NCBI GenBank assembly: GCA_963678705.1 | Contig: OY783214.1 | Location: 9,548,001-9,612,000, forward strand | Length of the DNA stretch: 64,000 nt | From: Panorpa germanica | Lineage: Eukaryota > Arthropoda > Insecta > Mecoptera > Panorpidae | Direction: 5' to 3' | Shown here: positions 24,901-37,407 of the stretch, piece by piece | Layout of the letters: each line of letters opens with the position of its first letter | Position numbering within the stretch: position 1 is the stretch's first letter | Notes under the pieces: model-generated | Databases searched by the model: none | What the model was told of the DNA's origin: nothing | Seen by the model: only the letters and a program-made list of their open reading frames with translations | Translations under genes and position numbers: made by a program

Positions 24901-26154
24901 ACCTACATGCTTCCCATTTTCTTGGGGTTTGGGATTCACATGCCCAATGCCCTTGGCTTTTCTATATAAGAAAATGTATCTTTCGCTGAGATCTCTTCAA
25001 TAGAACTGCTATAAAACCCCTAAACGAATAGATCAGATAAACCAGAGTATATTTTACGTGAGCGACGAAAGAGTCATCTACCGGGTAATCTTATAAACAG
25101 GACCGAACTTTGTTGGATTTTTAGAGACATTCAATTCAATTTGTGCATAACAATTATATAATAATAAATTTATCTATACTTATTTTCTAATCATAATAAT
25201 ACTACTTCTGTTTATGAATGGAGCTATTGTTTCTCTCGTCATTCATTGGCATTCCATGCTCAGTCATGAGGAAACCATTGATTGACGCATATAGTCTCAT
25301 GGAGATTTTGATAAAGATATAATTTGCACTCTCTTCAGTTAGTTCTTTGGAGGTATCTTGTTTGAATAATCACTATTGTCAGTTCAATAAAAATGAAATA
25401 TTAAAGACATATTTATATAACATTTTCGTATATATTCGCTCGTATATACATCGTATTCGTTATATTTAACAGTTTGCTGGTATTGCATAAAATAAATCCC
25501 TACATATTAATAATTGTTCAGAGGTGTTTCCCATAATCCTCGAATTATTAATATTTTTAAAATATTATGTTCATTTTCACCCCAATTTCCCAGTTCATCA
25601 CTATAGTATTGTGGGGTGTTTAGCGTTATTTTCTCGCTTCCCACCCTTACTCAATGGAATTATAGAAGGGGATGTTGAGTACGCTATAACTGATACATTC
25701 TCGTAACGATTTATACATATATACAATATATACACATATATATTTTTTTTAGAAGTATATAAAAACATAAGAGAAATATTATATACAAACATATTACATA
25801 AAAAATATATATAAAAAAGTGTATTATACGTATTTTACTTGTTGCTATTTGAAAATATGATCACATTTATCTTTATATATTTTCTGAGTCAATTCGATTC
25901 GGGCCTTCGGTTTTTGGTTAAGCTTTTGTTCCTCGTACAACGATGGTGATGAAGTTAATCAGGTCACGTTGTGATCAAATTGGAAGATATTTTTGTTATT
26001 AAAGAACTAGCTGCGTATTACTTTGGTGAATATTTTTATTACTGGAGAAATATTTATTGCAATTACATAATCTACATGGTGTTCACGAATTAATCATAGT
26101 TTATACAAAAACCCTCTTAAGGGCATAAGGCACGACTCCAAAAATACTGACAAC

Positions 26155-26860
26155 ATAGTAGAAGGCCATCGACACTGGAGCACATGAATATTGACCAGCT
26201 ATTAAAGGGAGTCAGTGAAGAAAGAGGTGGATGGCGAAAATAGAAAAAAGGAAAGAAAAAACAGGACAATAAATAAGCTCGTAGCTGGGTTGCATAAGGA
26301 ACATGAAGAGAGAGGAAGTACTAAAAGAAGCAGTGAAGGGAAGCAGGAGAAAGAAAGAAGTAGCGAGGAAACAGTTAAACTTCAGTCCAGAAAAATAGAG
26401 GATTTGCGGAAAGGAGATAAGGACAAGAGATGGATGACGAAGATAGAGACAATAATAAAATAGTAAAGGAAGAGAGTCAAGAAGAAATGGTAAAGATAGA
26501 GCGTTTATGCCTGTAATAGACATGAGTGGAGAAGTGAAAACGAAGAGAGAAGGCAGGAAGGATAGTGAAAAGATAATAGAGGGTTTGTCGAGAGGAGACA
26601 AGGAAGGCAAGAGGTGATAGATGAAGATACAGGCAATAAAGAAGGAGAAGCAGGAAACGGTGTGAATAAAGGAGGAGTAGGGGACATGAAGAGAGAGAAT
26701 CAAGAAAAGAAGAAACAAATAGTACTATTCGAAGTAGTAATAGTCTAGAATAGTTTAAGCTTAGTTTTAACTTTGAATTTATATGAAATGCATTAAGAAA
26801 TATAATAATGTAGATTGTAAAGCCAAAAGGCACACAATTAATATAATAAATAAAATAAAA
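26155..26860 (+). mobile_element. retroposon-like 3' region with Lys/Arg-rich ORF end, copy 1
   Basis: The frame 26291-26398 encodes a 35-residue tail containing KEAVKGSRRKKEVARKQLNF and ending SPEK plus TAG. The inverted copy at 61641-61534 has the same frame, stop and length, with several silent differences, so this frame is the real one. After the stop comes purine-rich 3' sequence with a 181-bp internal tandem duplication (GGATTTGCGG at 26400 against GGGTTTGTCG at 26581), then GTAGATTGTAAAGCC and an AT-rich tail. A GTAGAAGGCCATCG motif flanks it at 26158 and 26867. This looks like the 3' end of a non-LTR element; the class is unknown. Confidence 0.6.
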
Positions 26861-28569
26861 AAATAGTAGAAGGCCATCGGAGACATGACTCAGCATCGAA
26901 AATATGCCTACGTAAAATAAATTATTTTTAATGTATATAAATGAAGAAATTTTACTATAAATGAAAGAAAGAAATTTTCCTATAAATGTATTTCCTATTA
27001 TTTGTACTTATCATTTTAACGTAATTTGCAATAAATTTAATATCAAAGTCATTTAAGGTTTGTAAGTCTATATGCTGGTATATGTTCAATGCAGTCCCAC
27101 GCTGTAAACGATAACATTTCAACACAAGGTCTCTGACGCTTATTTTTTGAATTTACATACAACGAATAATAATATTCTCTTATCGCGTTCTAACGACATT
27201 TGATAATAGAACTTTACGTTCAGTTGTACTATATATTTATATAGCTGTATATCAAACGAAAATCACTAACAAAATGAAATCAAATGCATATCAATGATAA
27301 ATCGATTTAAAACTAATATAAAATAATGAAACATGAAGGCCAATGTGAGGCGCAATTACTTTAAGCGACGTTATGAAACTAAAAACAATAGCCGCGAAGG
27401 CTGTTGTATAATAATACCATAACTATATGCGTGTTGAAATAAATATGTAGTGATTTTTATAAGGATAATAATATATTATGAAAATAATATATAATAGGAA
27501 AATATAGTGATTAAATTTTGTTAGAAATTTTCTCACATCTAACGATAGCTTAATACAATTAGATTTTAATTATTTTGTCTATTATTTTGTTTTATTTTTA
27601 ATGTTTATTAATTATATAAATAAATACTCCTGCATTTATATATAATTAATTATATCAGTGGTTTGGTTCTAAAAGGGTCAATTTCAAAATTCCAAATTTA
27701 GACCGAAATCTACAAGAATCAATTTACAAAAACAAGAATGTTTGTTTCAAGTTTAACTTCGGAAAAAATCGCATCGGTATTTTACCGTCAAGTCACTTTA
27801 AATATATATAGATTAAACAAAGTAATCTTAAGTTAAAGTGCTTCGAGTTTTTCGAATCGTTGAAAACAAATGTGTTTGGAGAGGTTACAGCTAAAGAACA
27901 ATATATTTGGTATGTTATGAGGAGCGATATTTTGTATCTGATAATTTTCAGCTAAAAGTTCTTATGCATATATTCAAAATTATCTCAAAATATTGTCTAT
28001 AAAAATAGTAGCAATATCCGTATGAACATTTCGGTAAAATGCTCCGATTTACTGCTCACTGTAGTAGAACATGTATTTCTATATATTAATTAGAACTCAA
28101 ATAGAGTTAGAATTGTACTAATAAATTGAACAAAGTAAACACCGGATGTTTCATTAACTATAAAAGAATTATAATAATTAGAGTCGCCAACGCCAGGATG
28201 TCTCTGAGTATACTCGGTATGAACAAAACTTAAAGATCTAGAATACGAAACAAAATAACAGAAGTAGAAGTATTAGATAATAATACAATACGTGTGTTTT
28301 GTGTTCTATTCCATGTGTTGTGGCCTTGTCATGTGTATTTCTCAGTTCAATGAATCGGTAATAACATTGAAATGTCGTGAGGATAGTCAGTTAATGAGTT
28401 AGGTAACAATTAGCCAATGCAATGCATGCAGGGAGTAGTAAAAATAATATAAAACTGGTTTCCAGTTTATTTTAATCACATAAAAATGTATATTTTGCAT
28501 AACTATTTACACTAAAAAGGTTAAAAGACTTAAGTTAATCAGAGATAGGTGATAAGAAACATTTTGTTT

Positions 28570-29150
28570 GACGGAGGACATATAGATGACATAGATATAG
28601 ATAGATTTTTAGATAATACCTTCAAACGATATGTGATCAAATTTCATGGTATTCCGTCCATTAATTTACAAGTTACAGTGATTTTATTAACGCTATTTTT
28701 GTAATTTTCAAAACAATGAAAAAATCTGAATTTCGTGTGATGATCAAGCATTGCTTTTTAATGGAAAAAATATCGTTCAAGCAAAGCAATTGTTATTCGG
28801 ACTCGGTATTTTGTTCTTAAGTACTTATTGAGTGTTGTGTTAGTTTGCTTTATTCATATCAAGTGCAATCAAATATACGATATATATTAGTAAATGCACT
28901 ATTTCTGAACTACTTCCTAAAGAAGAGTACAGCAACACTGCACGTCTTCTTGTTTTATTATCTACAACACGAGATTAAGTTTAATAACAAACCACAAATT
29001 GATGTTTATGTTATGTAAAATATCAATTGTGTTAAGCGTCATCATCTTATAAACCGCAACTTTTTATTTGTGGTCTCTTAATGTATTTACATCTAACATA
29101 ATTGAACCAATAATCAAACAGTGTACGTTGAAAAAACATTTATTGAATGA
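28570..29150 (+). mobile_element. mariner-family remnant (5' end and transposase N-terminus)
   Basis: ATG at 28716 starts MKKSEFRVMIKHCFLMEK, which follows the N-terminal pattern of mariner-family (IS630/Tc1/mariner) transposases. The frame is lost after about 18 residues: the next conserved codons (KNIVQAKQ) are read in another frame and the peptide ends at 28820. The 5' leader TTTGTAATT.TCAAAACAATGAA is shared with 54709-54880. ATTTATTGAATGAAC near 29138-29152 could be the decayed 3' terminus. The catalytic domain is absent. Confidence 0.7.
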
Positions 29151-31079
29151 ACATAGTATGAAAAAAAATGATCGTAGATTGCACTATCAAATATGGAGAA
29201 CAAGGGTTTGTTATTAGAAAACTTTTCCTGTTAATACTAAATTTTTGTTAAGTGATTCAAAATTAATTAGTGAATTATTTAAATATTTATAAATTTGTAA
29301 AATTGAATTATAATTTGTAAAATTTGTATAAAAAATGTTTGATGGTGGCTATGACGAATAAAAATCAAGGCAAATAAATAATTAAATATAAAAAAAAACA
29401 AGGGTTTGATTCCCGAAGACTCAATTTAAGTTCGATTATAAATGACGCTATTACAAAATTCAATAAGAGGCTATAATATCGAAGGTTTTATTGGAAATTT
29501 ATACAATTTAGTAAGAATTTACGTTACTTTATGTGTAACCGGGCGTTACAGAATTATTTTTCCATTTACTATATAAAAAACAATATAATATTAATTTAGT
29601 ACACGCATTTATAAACTCGTAAGCATTCCATTAGTATATAAATGACCTCGATATTAAACATTTCAATTGAATTGAACCTATATTTAATAATAGGTCATTA
29701 AGTATAAACGAAACTAACAGATTGATATTATTTGATTCGGCATTTGAAATACAAATAAGAAGCATATAAGAAATACAAGTAGAAGCATAGGCGTCGAGAG
29801 GAGGGTGCAAGTGGTGCACTTGTACCTACAGACTTGAAAGAAAATACACAGAAAAAGATTATGAAGTAACATTTTTATTATTAAAGCCACTACTGGAAGA
29901 AACACTTAAGTCATCCAAGTTGTTATCGAAATTTGTTCTACATCTTGTCAATGAATTCAATATGCTCTTCTACTCTTTTTCTATGTACATTGTTGACATG
30001 GCGTAATTCGAATAGGACAACGCATTTTTGAAGACGCGACTTGTTAAGCTTGTACTCATATGTCGAATGCGTGTAAATCGCGCAATGTGAATACGGTATT
30101 ATACGGTACCAGATACACACCACGGGAATTTCCCAATTTTATAGATAACTAACTTAAGAAATTTATAAAAGACGCATTATTGAAATCTCTAGTTCCAATG
30201 ACAATACCATGATCGTTTTTAGCTCATTATAACACTGCCTCACTTTCAAATTATCGAATCAGGGATCCTATTCCTGAGCCTTGCTGAGCTTTAAAAGAGT
30301 ATTTCTGAACTATAATAATAATAAAATTCATGAATAGTACAGGAATACTCATTCATACTCATATAAATCAAATCTGTTCGATCACGATCATTGTTCGCAA
30401 GACTCAGGAATACGAATCCAGATATGCAACGTGTAAAAAAACGTAAAAATGAACATATATTCGTGATAACCCTGTATATTTAGTTCTTTTATATTACATT
30501 GAACCCACAATCACAGAGGAAATGAGGGACAAACCTGTCACAAGATAAGATAACAGACATCTACAATTGCGTAACATCGAAAAATATATACGCAACTAAA
30601 TGTCCACATATTTCATTTTCAAATGAAGTTCATTGCGAAACTTTTTTTTGTAGATTTAATACATCAAAAAACGATTGTAACTTTTGTGACGCAGAAAATA
30701 AAATGAAGATATGAAGTCAATTTTAATTGAATTCACTACGTTATCTACATTTCATTCCTCTTTTGCTATTTCTTTAGTTCACTGCACTTTACAAATAATA
30801 ATAAAATCACAAAAAAATTTCAAACTTCTTTAAATCGCTACAACTAATATCTATTGAGGTACAGTCCTTCTTTAATCAATCTATTTAAAACGTTCATGTC
30901 TTCCACTATAACTTGGAATAAAACACTATCGGAAAACTCAAGGATTAGAGCTCCACGTACTAAGTGGGAGATCTGGATTCACACCCAATTTCGATCGATT
31001 ATTTCTCTGTTACAGATCGTATCCATCGACATGAAATAGATATACGAATCTGAATAAGTAGTCTAATGAGAGTCTTGTC

Positions 31080-31345
31080 TCCAGTGTGGGGTCCTTAAAG
31101 TGTAACAAAACTTGAAAAGGGGGGATGGAGGTCACAAGTTTTATGACGTCACATCTATCTAAAATTTGGCTTTCAAAAAACAAGAACAAGAAACAAAGTA
31201 AGACTAAAAAATTAATCTTTTTTTCAAATGTGTGATGTCACAACAGGGAGGGGGAGAGAGGTGGTGTCGACATTGTGCGACAAGACACGGCGATGGAGAC
31301 AAGGAGCTAAAGAAATTGTGACGTAATTTTAGTTAACCCCTTAGT
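31080..31345 (+). repeat. G-run / TGACGTCA repeat, copy 1
   Basis: Shares with 58080-58330 the order GGGGTCCT.AAAGTGT.ACAA, a G6-7 run, GT..TATGACGTCACATCTA, a TTTCAAAAAA patch, then a second GGGAGGGGGAGAG-type run. Long G runs in DNA this AT-rich mark it as an inserted repeat. Class unknown; similar G-run/GTGACG repeats are common in arthropod genomes. Confidence 0.6.
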
Positions 31346-32339
31346 ATATTTTCAATATAGTAGTGGTATATGTAGTATTCAACCAAGTAGTTTCAAACTT
31401 GATAGCCGGTTCCAAGGTTAATTATTATTTTTATAGTTTATCAATTAACAAAAAAAAGTAAATAACTAATAGTAGTAATAGTAGTAATACATTCAATGTA
31501 AATGACTTTATAAGATTAACATAAAGTTCTTCTATTGTTTATAACAGACACTCGTAGTAACATTCCGTCTGCAACAAAGTCAATGGTATTACCAAAGCAA
31601 CCGTCGGATATACGGTTCAGGTATTCCAAGGGACTAATTGGTACAAAGGCGTCCCAAGTGTATTTACGAGTATAGCCTCGGTTATGCAGTGTGGAAAATG
31701 TCTATGACACTAGAAAATTGAGGTAAATATATACAGATACAAAAGTTGTAAATAGAAATGGAATGTTATGTTATTTAGAACATGTTAATTGTGAAATATT
31801 TAACAAAACCGCAGATGTTGCTAGAAACTAGCTAGAAGTGCGTTAATAGATCTCTGAGGTGCGAGGCAGTCTTATACACCCTCGCATACCTAAATAATTC
31901 GTTTCAACAATGGTGATAAACTATGATAAACTATGTTAGGTGAGAGAATAAATCACTATTATATAACCTATTTCTAAGAAGTACATTCTCGTCATACACG
32001 TCAAGGCGCAATACTTTGAGGACCAGGTGTCTAAAAATCGGCATAGAAATTTTCAATTGGTGCAATATGCGGCTAAAACCGGTGTTTGCATAACTAGAAA
32101 AATTTATAAGCGCTGACTATGATATATATATTTATAAACATAAAGAAAAATACGGCCCTAATCAAATTTGAATATGCAAAAACCAATAAGTGTGAGCGCA
32201 CAGTTGATACAAGACTTTCTTTAGATTAAACTGTTACATTGTCGCTATTGGTTTTCACATTTCTTTTTAAATAACGTTAAATAATTTATTAGCGGGATAA
32301 ACCTTACTGTTAAGTTACAACAATCTAGTCAAAAATAGA

Positions 32340-32575
32340 GATCGTCCTCTGAGTCGAGTTACTTAGATTGTAATCTCTAACACTCAGTTATGCTATATGC
32401 TCCGTTCGATTCTTGCAGATAGAATAAATCTATTCCATGAATGGCAACTGACCAAATGATAAACAAAGCTATAAAACATACAATTATATAGTAATTAATG
32501 TAATAATATATTAAAAAACTAGAGATATTTGAATAGCGATTTCCAGTGTCTACTTTTACTAAATTACACAATTAT
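32340..32575 (+). repeat. SINE-like repeat with B-box, copy 1
   Basis: Shares with 39385-39655 GTCCTCTG.GT, then CTCTAACACTCAG.TATGCT, a TTCGA B-box-like motif (CGTTCGATTC here) and GAATAAAT, followed by an AT-rich body. A tRNA-derived head is plausible but the A box is weak. Confidence 0.4.
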
Positions 32576-35395
32576 TTCCTTTTTTAAAAAAAAAAAAAAA
32601 TGAAGAGAAACTTATAATTATCATTTTAAATTACTTCTATTTTCTTCTCGAGATACGTAATAACTTTTTAATTATTCAGTTTTTTGAAATTATAAAGAAA
32701 AAACATTTTCTTTCATCAGATTTATAATGCAAACATTTTTGCTTATACTCGTAATAAATACATTAACACTATCTGCGAAGGATGTCTATTTTTGTTTTAT
32801 TATAAATAGTTTATTTTTATATAATTTAAAAAAATTTAATATACGTAATCTTGTTTACAGCATTCCGTTCAAGATTTTAAATAATATTTTATTACCAAAA
32901 CAATCTGATAAATATTTATGCTAATAAAAAAAAATTAACCTAAAAATTATTTCGAGATAATATAAAATAATTGTTTAGTAATCTATATTTTTAGATTTAA
33001 AATGCGGAAAAGATGACTAAGACCTACTAAAAACACAAAACATAAAGTCATCTCTTATTTCACTTGATAATCATTTGAATGGATTTTAATATACATTACG
33101 GAATAACACGAGCAATAAAGAATTAGATATAAAAACTGAATTAGTTCATAAACTGCGATATAAAGATCGAACTTTGTTAGTATTATCCTTTGACCACCAC
33201 TACTTCAAACCAAGTCTGAACACTTGCGGTTGTATAAATTGAATCGTTCTCTAAAATAATATTGGTCTTCGAAATTGCTTTTCAGCTTGATTTAGTTCAC
33301 GTTAGTTTTAATTGAAAAATACGAAGCAAAATATTAGCTTTCGCAAGAAATAGATGTTCTTTTATTGTGATAACAGACAAGCGGGTCCTGCTCCTGGTGT
33401 TATAATTCCAGTAAACACTACGTGGGGTAGGTATGGAACTATGGGGACGCTATCGCCACAATCCAGGATGTCTATTATTAATCTTACATTGTTTTAATAT
33501 TTAATGATTTACGTCCACTTTTATTAACGGGTTTTCTTTTATTATATTTTGTATAACGCCTCACGTGATCTTTTTGTAATTTGTGATAGAGCAAATGTTC
33601 TTAGACTGATAAGACTCTCAATAAATAATAGAAATAGCTAGTTAACTTTAAACTGTTATACACCTAAGACTATTTCTCTAACTATTTCAACGATAAACGA
33701 AAATTCTGACGAATATATTGGGTCGTTAACATTTTTTTTTTTTTTTTTTTTGTATTTATTTTGGTTCATCAACTTTCAATAGTGTTAAGGTCAATCGTTT
33801 TGCCGGTTTTGTAGCAGGTCGAAGTTTTGTTAACTAACTTTTAAGATAACTATAGATGCGCAACAGGGACATAATGTGGTAGTCAATATCATAATGTCAT
33901 AACTAGCATAAGTGCTTATTATTCATAATATTGAAACGCAAAAGTAAATGAAAATAAAAAAACACAATTAAGCTTGTCTACAATTCGGCACAGAGTTCTA
34001 TAATGGTTACGCTTCTGAAAAAGAATATTACAAAACACAAGATTCCATAACAAAAGAAATTAACATTTTTCTATCTGTATTCCTTATTGAAAAGTATATT
34101 CGTCCTCATAAAGCCTTCGTTATAAAGAATATGTCTCCAAGAAAAAATATTTAAATTCCACGAATTTAAATCAATAAGTTCACAATAATAATGAAATTAA
34201 ATTACGCATTCAGCAATACAGTTGAATACTAACGAGAACAAAATGAAATCAACTTTTCAACCCTTTCAATTTGTCGACTGAGATTTCCCCTGAATAGGAG
34301 GATACACAAAATAATTCTAAAACTTGAACCCCTTTTTAATAGGTACAATTATTAATAATTAATATAATATTTAATCATTAAATTTAAATACAACCAGATT
34401 AATAGGTTTCATATTTTACTTAAACCACTTTTAACGTATTAATTAATGAAAAAGGAAGCATTTAAACTTCCATGACCCTTACACCCTTTTATCTACATAA
34501 ATCTTAAGACTTAAGAGGGTTAAAATAATCCCGGTAATTGCCAGGATAGTAGCAGATGTTTTTCATGTCAATCAGAAATTCAATATTATTCATGAACTTG
34601 CTGCTAAATATAAATTATTTATATTTGGAATTAATGGCGTCAAAAATGTCAATAATTATCCACTAAAGACAAAACGTAAACTCATGTATTATTTAACGAA
34701 ATATACGTTTTATTATTTATCGAAGTTTTGTTATATTGTCATTAAATGTAAAACAGCTTTGAAATAGTGCAACATATATTCGTGTATTACATTTACTCTC
34801 TTTATATGAAAACCATACGTTCTATACAATTAATAAAAGATAGAAAAAACAAGAGGAAATTACACGATAAAGCTATTATTAATGTATATCCTTATCATGG
34901 GCACATGTGCATGTATTTTGTATATTTTTATTTTCTACATTTATTTTTGTTCAAGTAAATCGGTTTTTCTGCAAAATAAATCTACTTCCATCATAGTTTG
35001 CTTTATACATATATCATTCTATAAAACGATATTCAACGAGACTGGATATTGTTACATAAATATACATAATGTATATAATATACAAACACGTACTACATAG
35101 ATGTGCTCAAATGCATTCACAACAAAATACCTGCCTTAGGTAAAGGAAGTAGATGCCGCCACAGTATAGGCAACATTGTATACAAAATACACGATTTTCT
35201 TACGTTGTCGCAACTCGCAGATGAAGTAAGCCACAAAATAAAACTAGACAATTTCAAATTTTGATGGAATACTCAATTGAAATTGCTTTGCAGCTTTTGT
35301 TCGAGTTGTTGAGTACATTATATAATACCCTTATATAAAACAACTTTATGTAGATAACGTATTCATGGATATCTTAAGTTAAATTGAATGTCACT

Positions 35396-35431
35396 CGATA
35401 TACGATCAGGGTAACCTGATATCGTATATCG
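35396..35431. repeat. near-perfect hairpin, 15-17 bp arms
   Basis: CGATATACGATCAGG, a GTAA loop, then CCTGATATCGTATATCG. The arms pair completely apart from a 2-nt bulge. It has no terminator context. It may be a recombination relic or a transposon core. Confidence 0.6.
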
Positions 35432-37326
35432 CATCAATTTGAATGATCTACTTTAAATAATTGCGGTTGTATATTTATGATATATTATGCTCCAATAATA
35501 GCTTATTCAATCATTATACTACATATATAATTTATTTCCTCATAACATATTGCATTGGAATACCTATACCACCTCTTATCGACTTACGTATTATATCAAA
35601 TATCTTTCAACAATTTTTATCTAATTTAATCAAATATGCATATCTACGTTCCAATGTTGAAAAATATATGTTGTTATTTTTTTATTTATAAATGTTCTAT
35701 CACCTACTTTTTAATTGTTAGTGCTAGTCAGTAAAGTAGCGTGCCCCGTATCAAAACTTGTTGGGTGCCCAAATGATGGGTAAATATTTTTCACAAAAGG
35801 ATTAAAGACGGTCGCATTGAATTAAAATAATTATATATTGATTATACCTTATTACTTACAATTAATACTCCTAGAACTAAGCTAAGTACGGCCTTAGAGT
35901 TTAAGTGAGAATGTGGATAACATTTTTCGAATTTTTGCTTATACACGTTTAGGGCACTTGTAGCCCGGGGGCCCCGTATCATTGATACGGCAGTAGCTGC
36001 GCCACTGGTGTTAGTGTATCTTAATTTATGGTAGACGTAATGTGATATCAAATTACAATTAGTATAGTAACACTGGTTTAGAAAATATTTTCTTATCATT
36101 TAACTCCATTTTATTGCTATTTTCTTATTTGTTTAAACAACGTGTAAAAAATAACGAACATTTGTAGCAATACGTTGACTGTTTTGTTTGCAAATTATTC
36201 GATAAAATTGTTCGTATCATTCGACGAGTTATGACCTACGCTGGTGACTAATTAATATTTTGTAATATATAAATGACTAATTAATATATAGGACGTTTTA
36301 TCTCTGTTTGTCTTGACATCTACCATGGTTAATTACATATCAATAATTCACAATCAAATTATAAATGTGTAAGATTAAATAAATAACTCTAATCACGGTC
36401 CTGATGAAGAGATTTCAGCACCTAGGAATTGTTGCCTAAGACGTTCCAAAGTTAGTCTTTTGACAGACGAATAAGTCGGATCTATTTTACTTTCAATATT
36501 TTTACATAAATAAAAAATATCAGGAAATTTGTTCCTAAAAAATAATTGTTTCTAAAAATAAAGTTTACGGTGTAACTGTAATTTACAGTGCAGTAACATA
36601 CTATTTACTTTAAAGTAAATAGATTTTGTTAAATATCACAATAGTTAAGTTATTTATTGGATGCATATATTTCCCTCACTTTATGCTTTTGTATTACACA
36701 AGTATTCAAATTCAGCAGCCTATTCATTGTGTACCATGTTTATTACATCTGTACCGCATCCAAATACAAGTGCTGGTACATACCGAACTATAAAGCGTAA
36801 AGTATTTAACGCCCACATTCCATGTGTTGTTATTTAAATTAACCAGAGAATCGAGATGTACGTTTGTTAAAATCCAATTAAAAATATACATATTGACATG
36901 TACTGTATACCGACAATTAAACGAGCTTCAATATAACACATGTTTAATAAAATCGACAGATTCATATTTAAATTTTGTATGACTAATGTTTAATGGTTGT
37001 ATTTACTAGGCGCTATTGCTAACTACCGATTTAAACTTCAATTATATTGAGTAACTTTCTAAGTTTCAAATATTAGAATTTTGTGCCCTCAACCGAGAAT
37101 TAAAAGGATTGATTCAAAAAGCGTTATTTATTTGAAAGAGTGAATTTAAAAAAAAGTAATACGAAAACAGTTTTATAAATAGATTCTCATTCAATAATTT
37201 TCTCTAGTTGATCTATAGAATCTATCCTCACACCCTCAAAACCAAATTTATTTTTTATCAATGCAATATATTACCATATATTTTTAAACAAAAATAATTA
37301 TAAAAAAATAAATGTTAAAAACTCAC

Positions 37327-37407
37327 CGAATCAAGATTAAATAATGAAGAAACTTTTTTCAAAAAGCTACCTCCTTCCTGTTGTCTCTTCTTCTTTCTTG
37401 TTGTCAT
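37327..37407 (-). CDS. dlg1: dlg1 alternative first coding exon, Dlg-A type N-terminus
   Basis: The ATG at 37407-37405 opens 27 codons ending at donor gtgagt (GT at 37326-37325), in phase 0. The peptide starts MTTRKKKR and ends FLKKVSSLFNLDS. Fly Dlg-A begins MTTRKKKR and reaches FIKKVSSLFNLDS just before the VNGDD lead-in of PDZ1, so this is the same short-isoform start, lacking the L27 domain. An in-frame TAA six bases upstream of the ATG confirms the start. The Lys/Arg cluster at residues 4-8 and the amphipathic FLKKVSSLF stretch could help membrane or actin association (inference). The exon would splice to LNGDD at 3551 directly or through the 4645-4610 microexon. A promoter or a 5' UTR exon must lie upstream; one candidate is described at 42784-42860. 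The length of 81 nt is below usual ORF-caller cutoffs. Confidence 0.94.

Larger units (their letters stand above)
4646..37326 (-). other. dlg1: 33-kb dlg1 intron below the Dlg-A exon
   Basis: Intron between the Dlg-A exon (donor gtgagt at 37326) and the 4645-4610 microexon. Repeats and candidates inside it are listed separately. Stretches where I see only AT-rich unique-looking sequence are: 4790-5400, 8530-9520, 10320-11280, 12160-12930, 13600-16130, 16700-20200, 22000-26150, 27000-28550, 29200-31070, 31350-32330 and 32600-37320. These hold homopolymer runs (A16 near 15588, A15 near 32585, T22 near 33730), a 44-bp tandem duplication (15335-15404), a hairpin at 35396-35431 and ORFs of 60-85 codons without motifs, taken as chance. 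No further Dlg exon was found by looking for donor/acceptor pairs on the minus strand. Confidence 0.8.

Noticed and set aside
26212..26718. 168-codon minus-strand ORF, the longest in the window, and its 139-, 60- and 82-codon neighbours
   Set aside because: Leu/Ser/Phe-rich translation is simply the pyrimidine strand of a purine-rich repeat. The frame conserved with 61641-61534 is a different one on the plus strand.
35170..35260. Minus-strand 40-nt open segment before gtaaga
   Set aside because: Acceptor poor and exit phase 1 does not fit the dlg1 exons.
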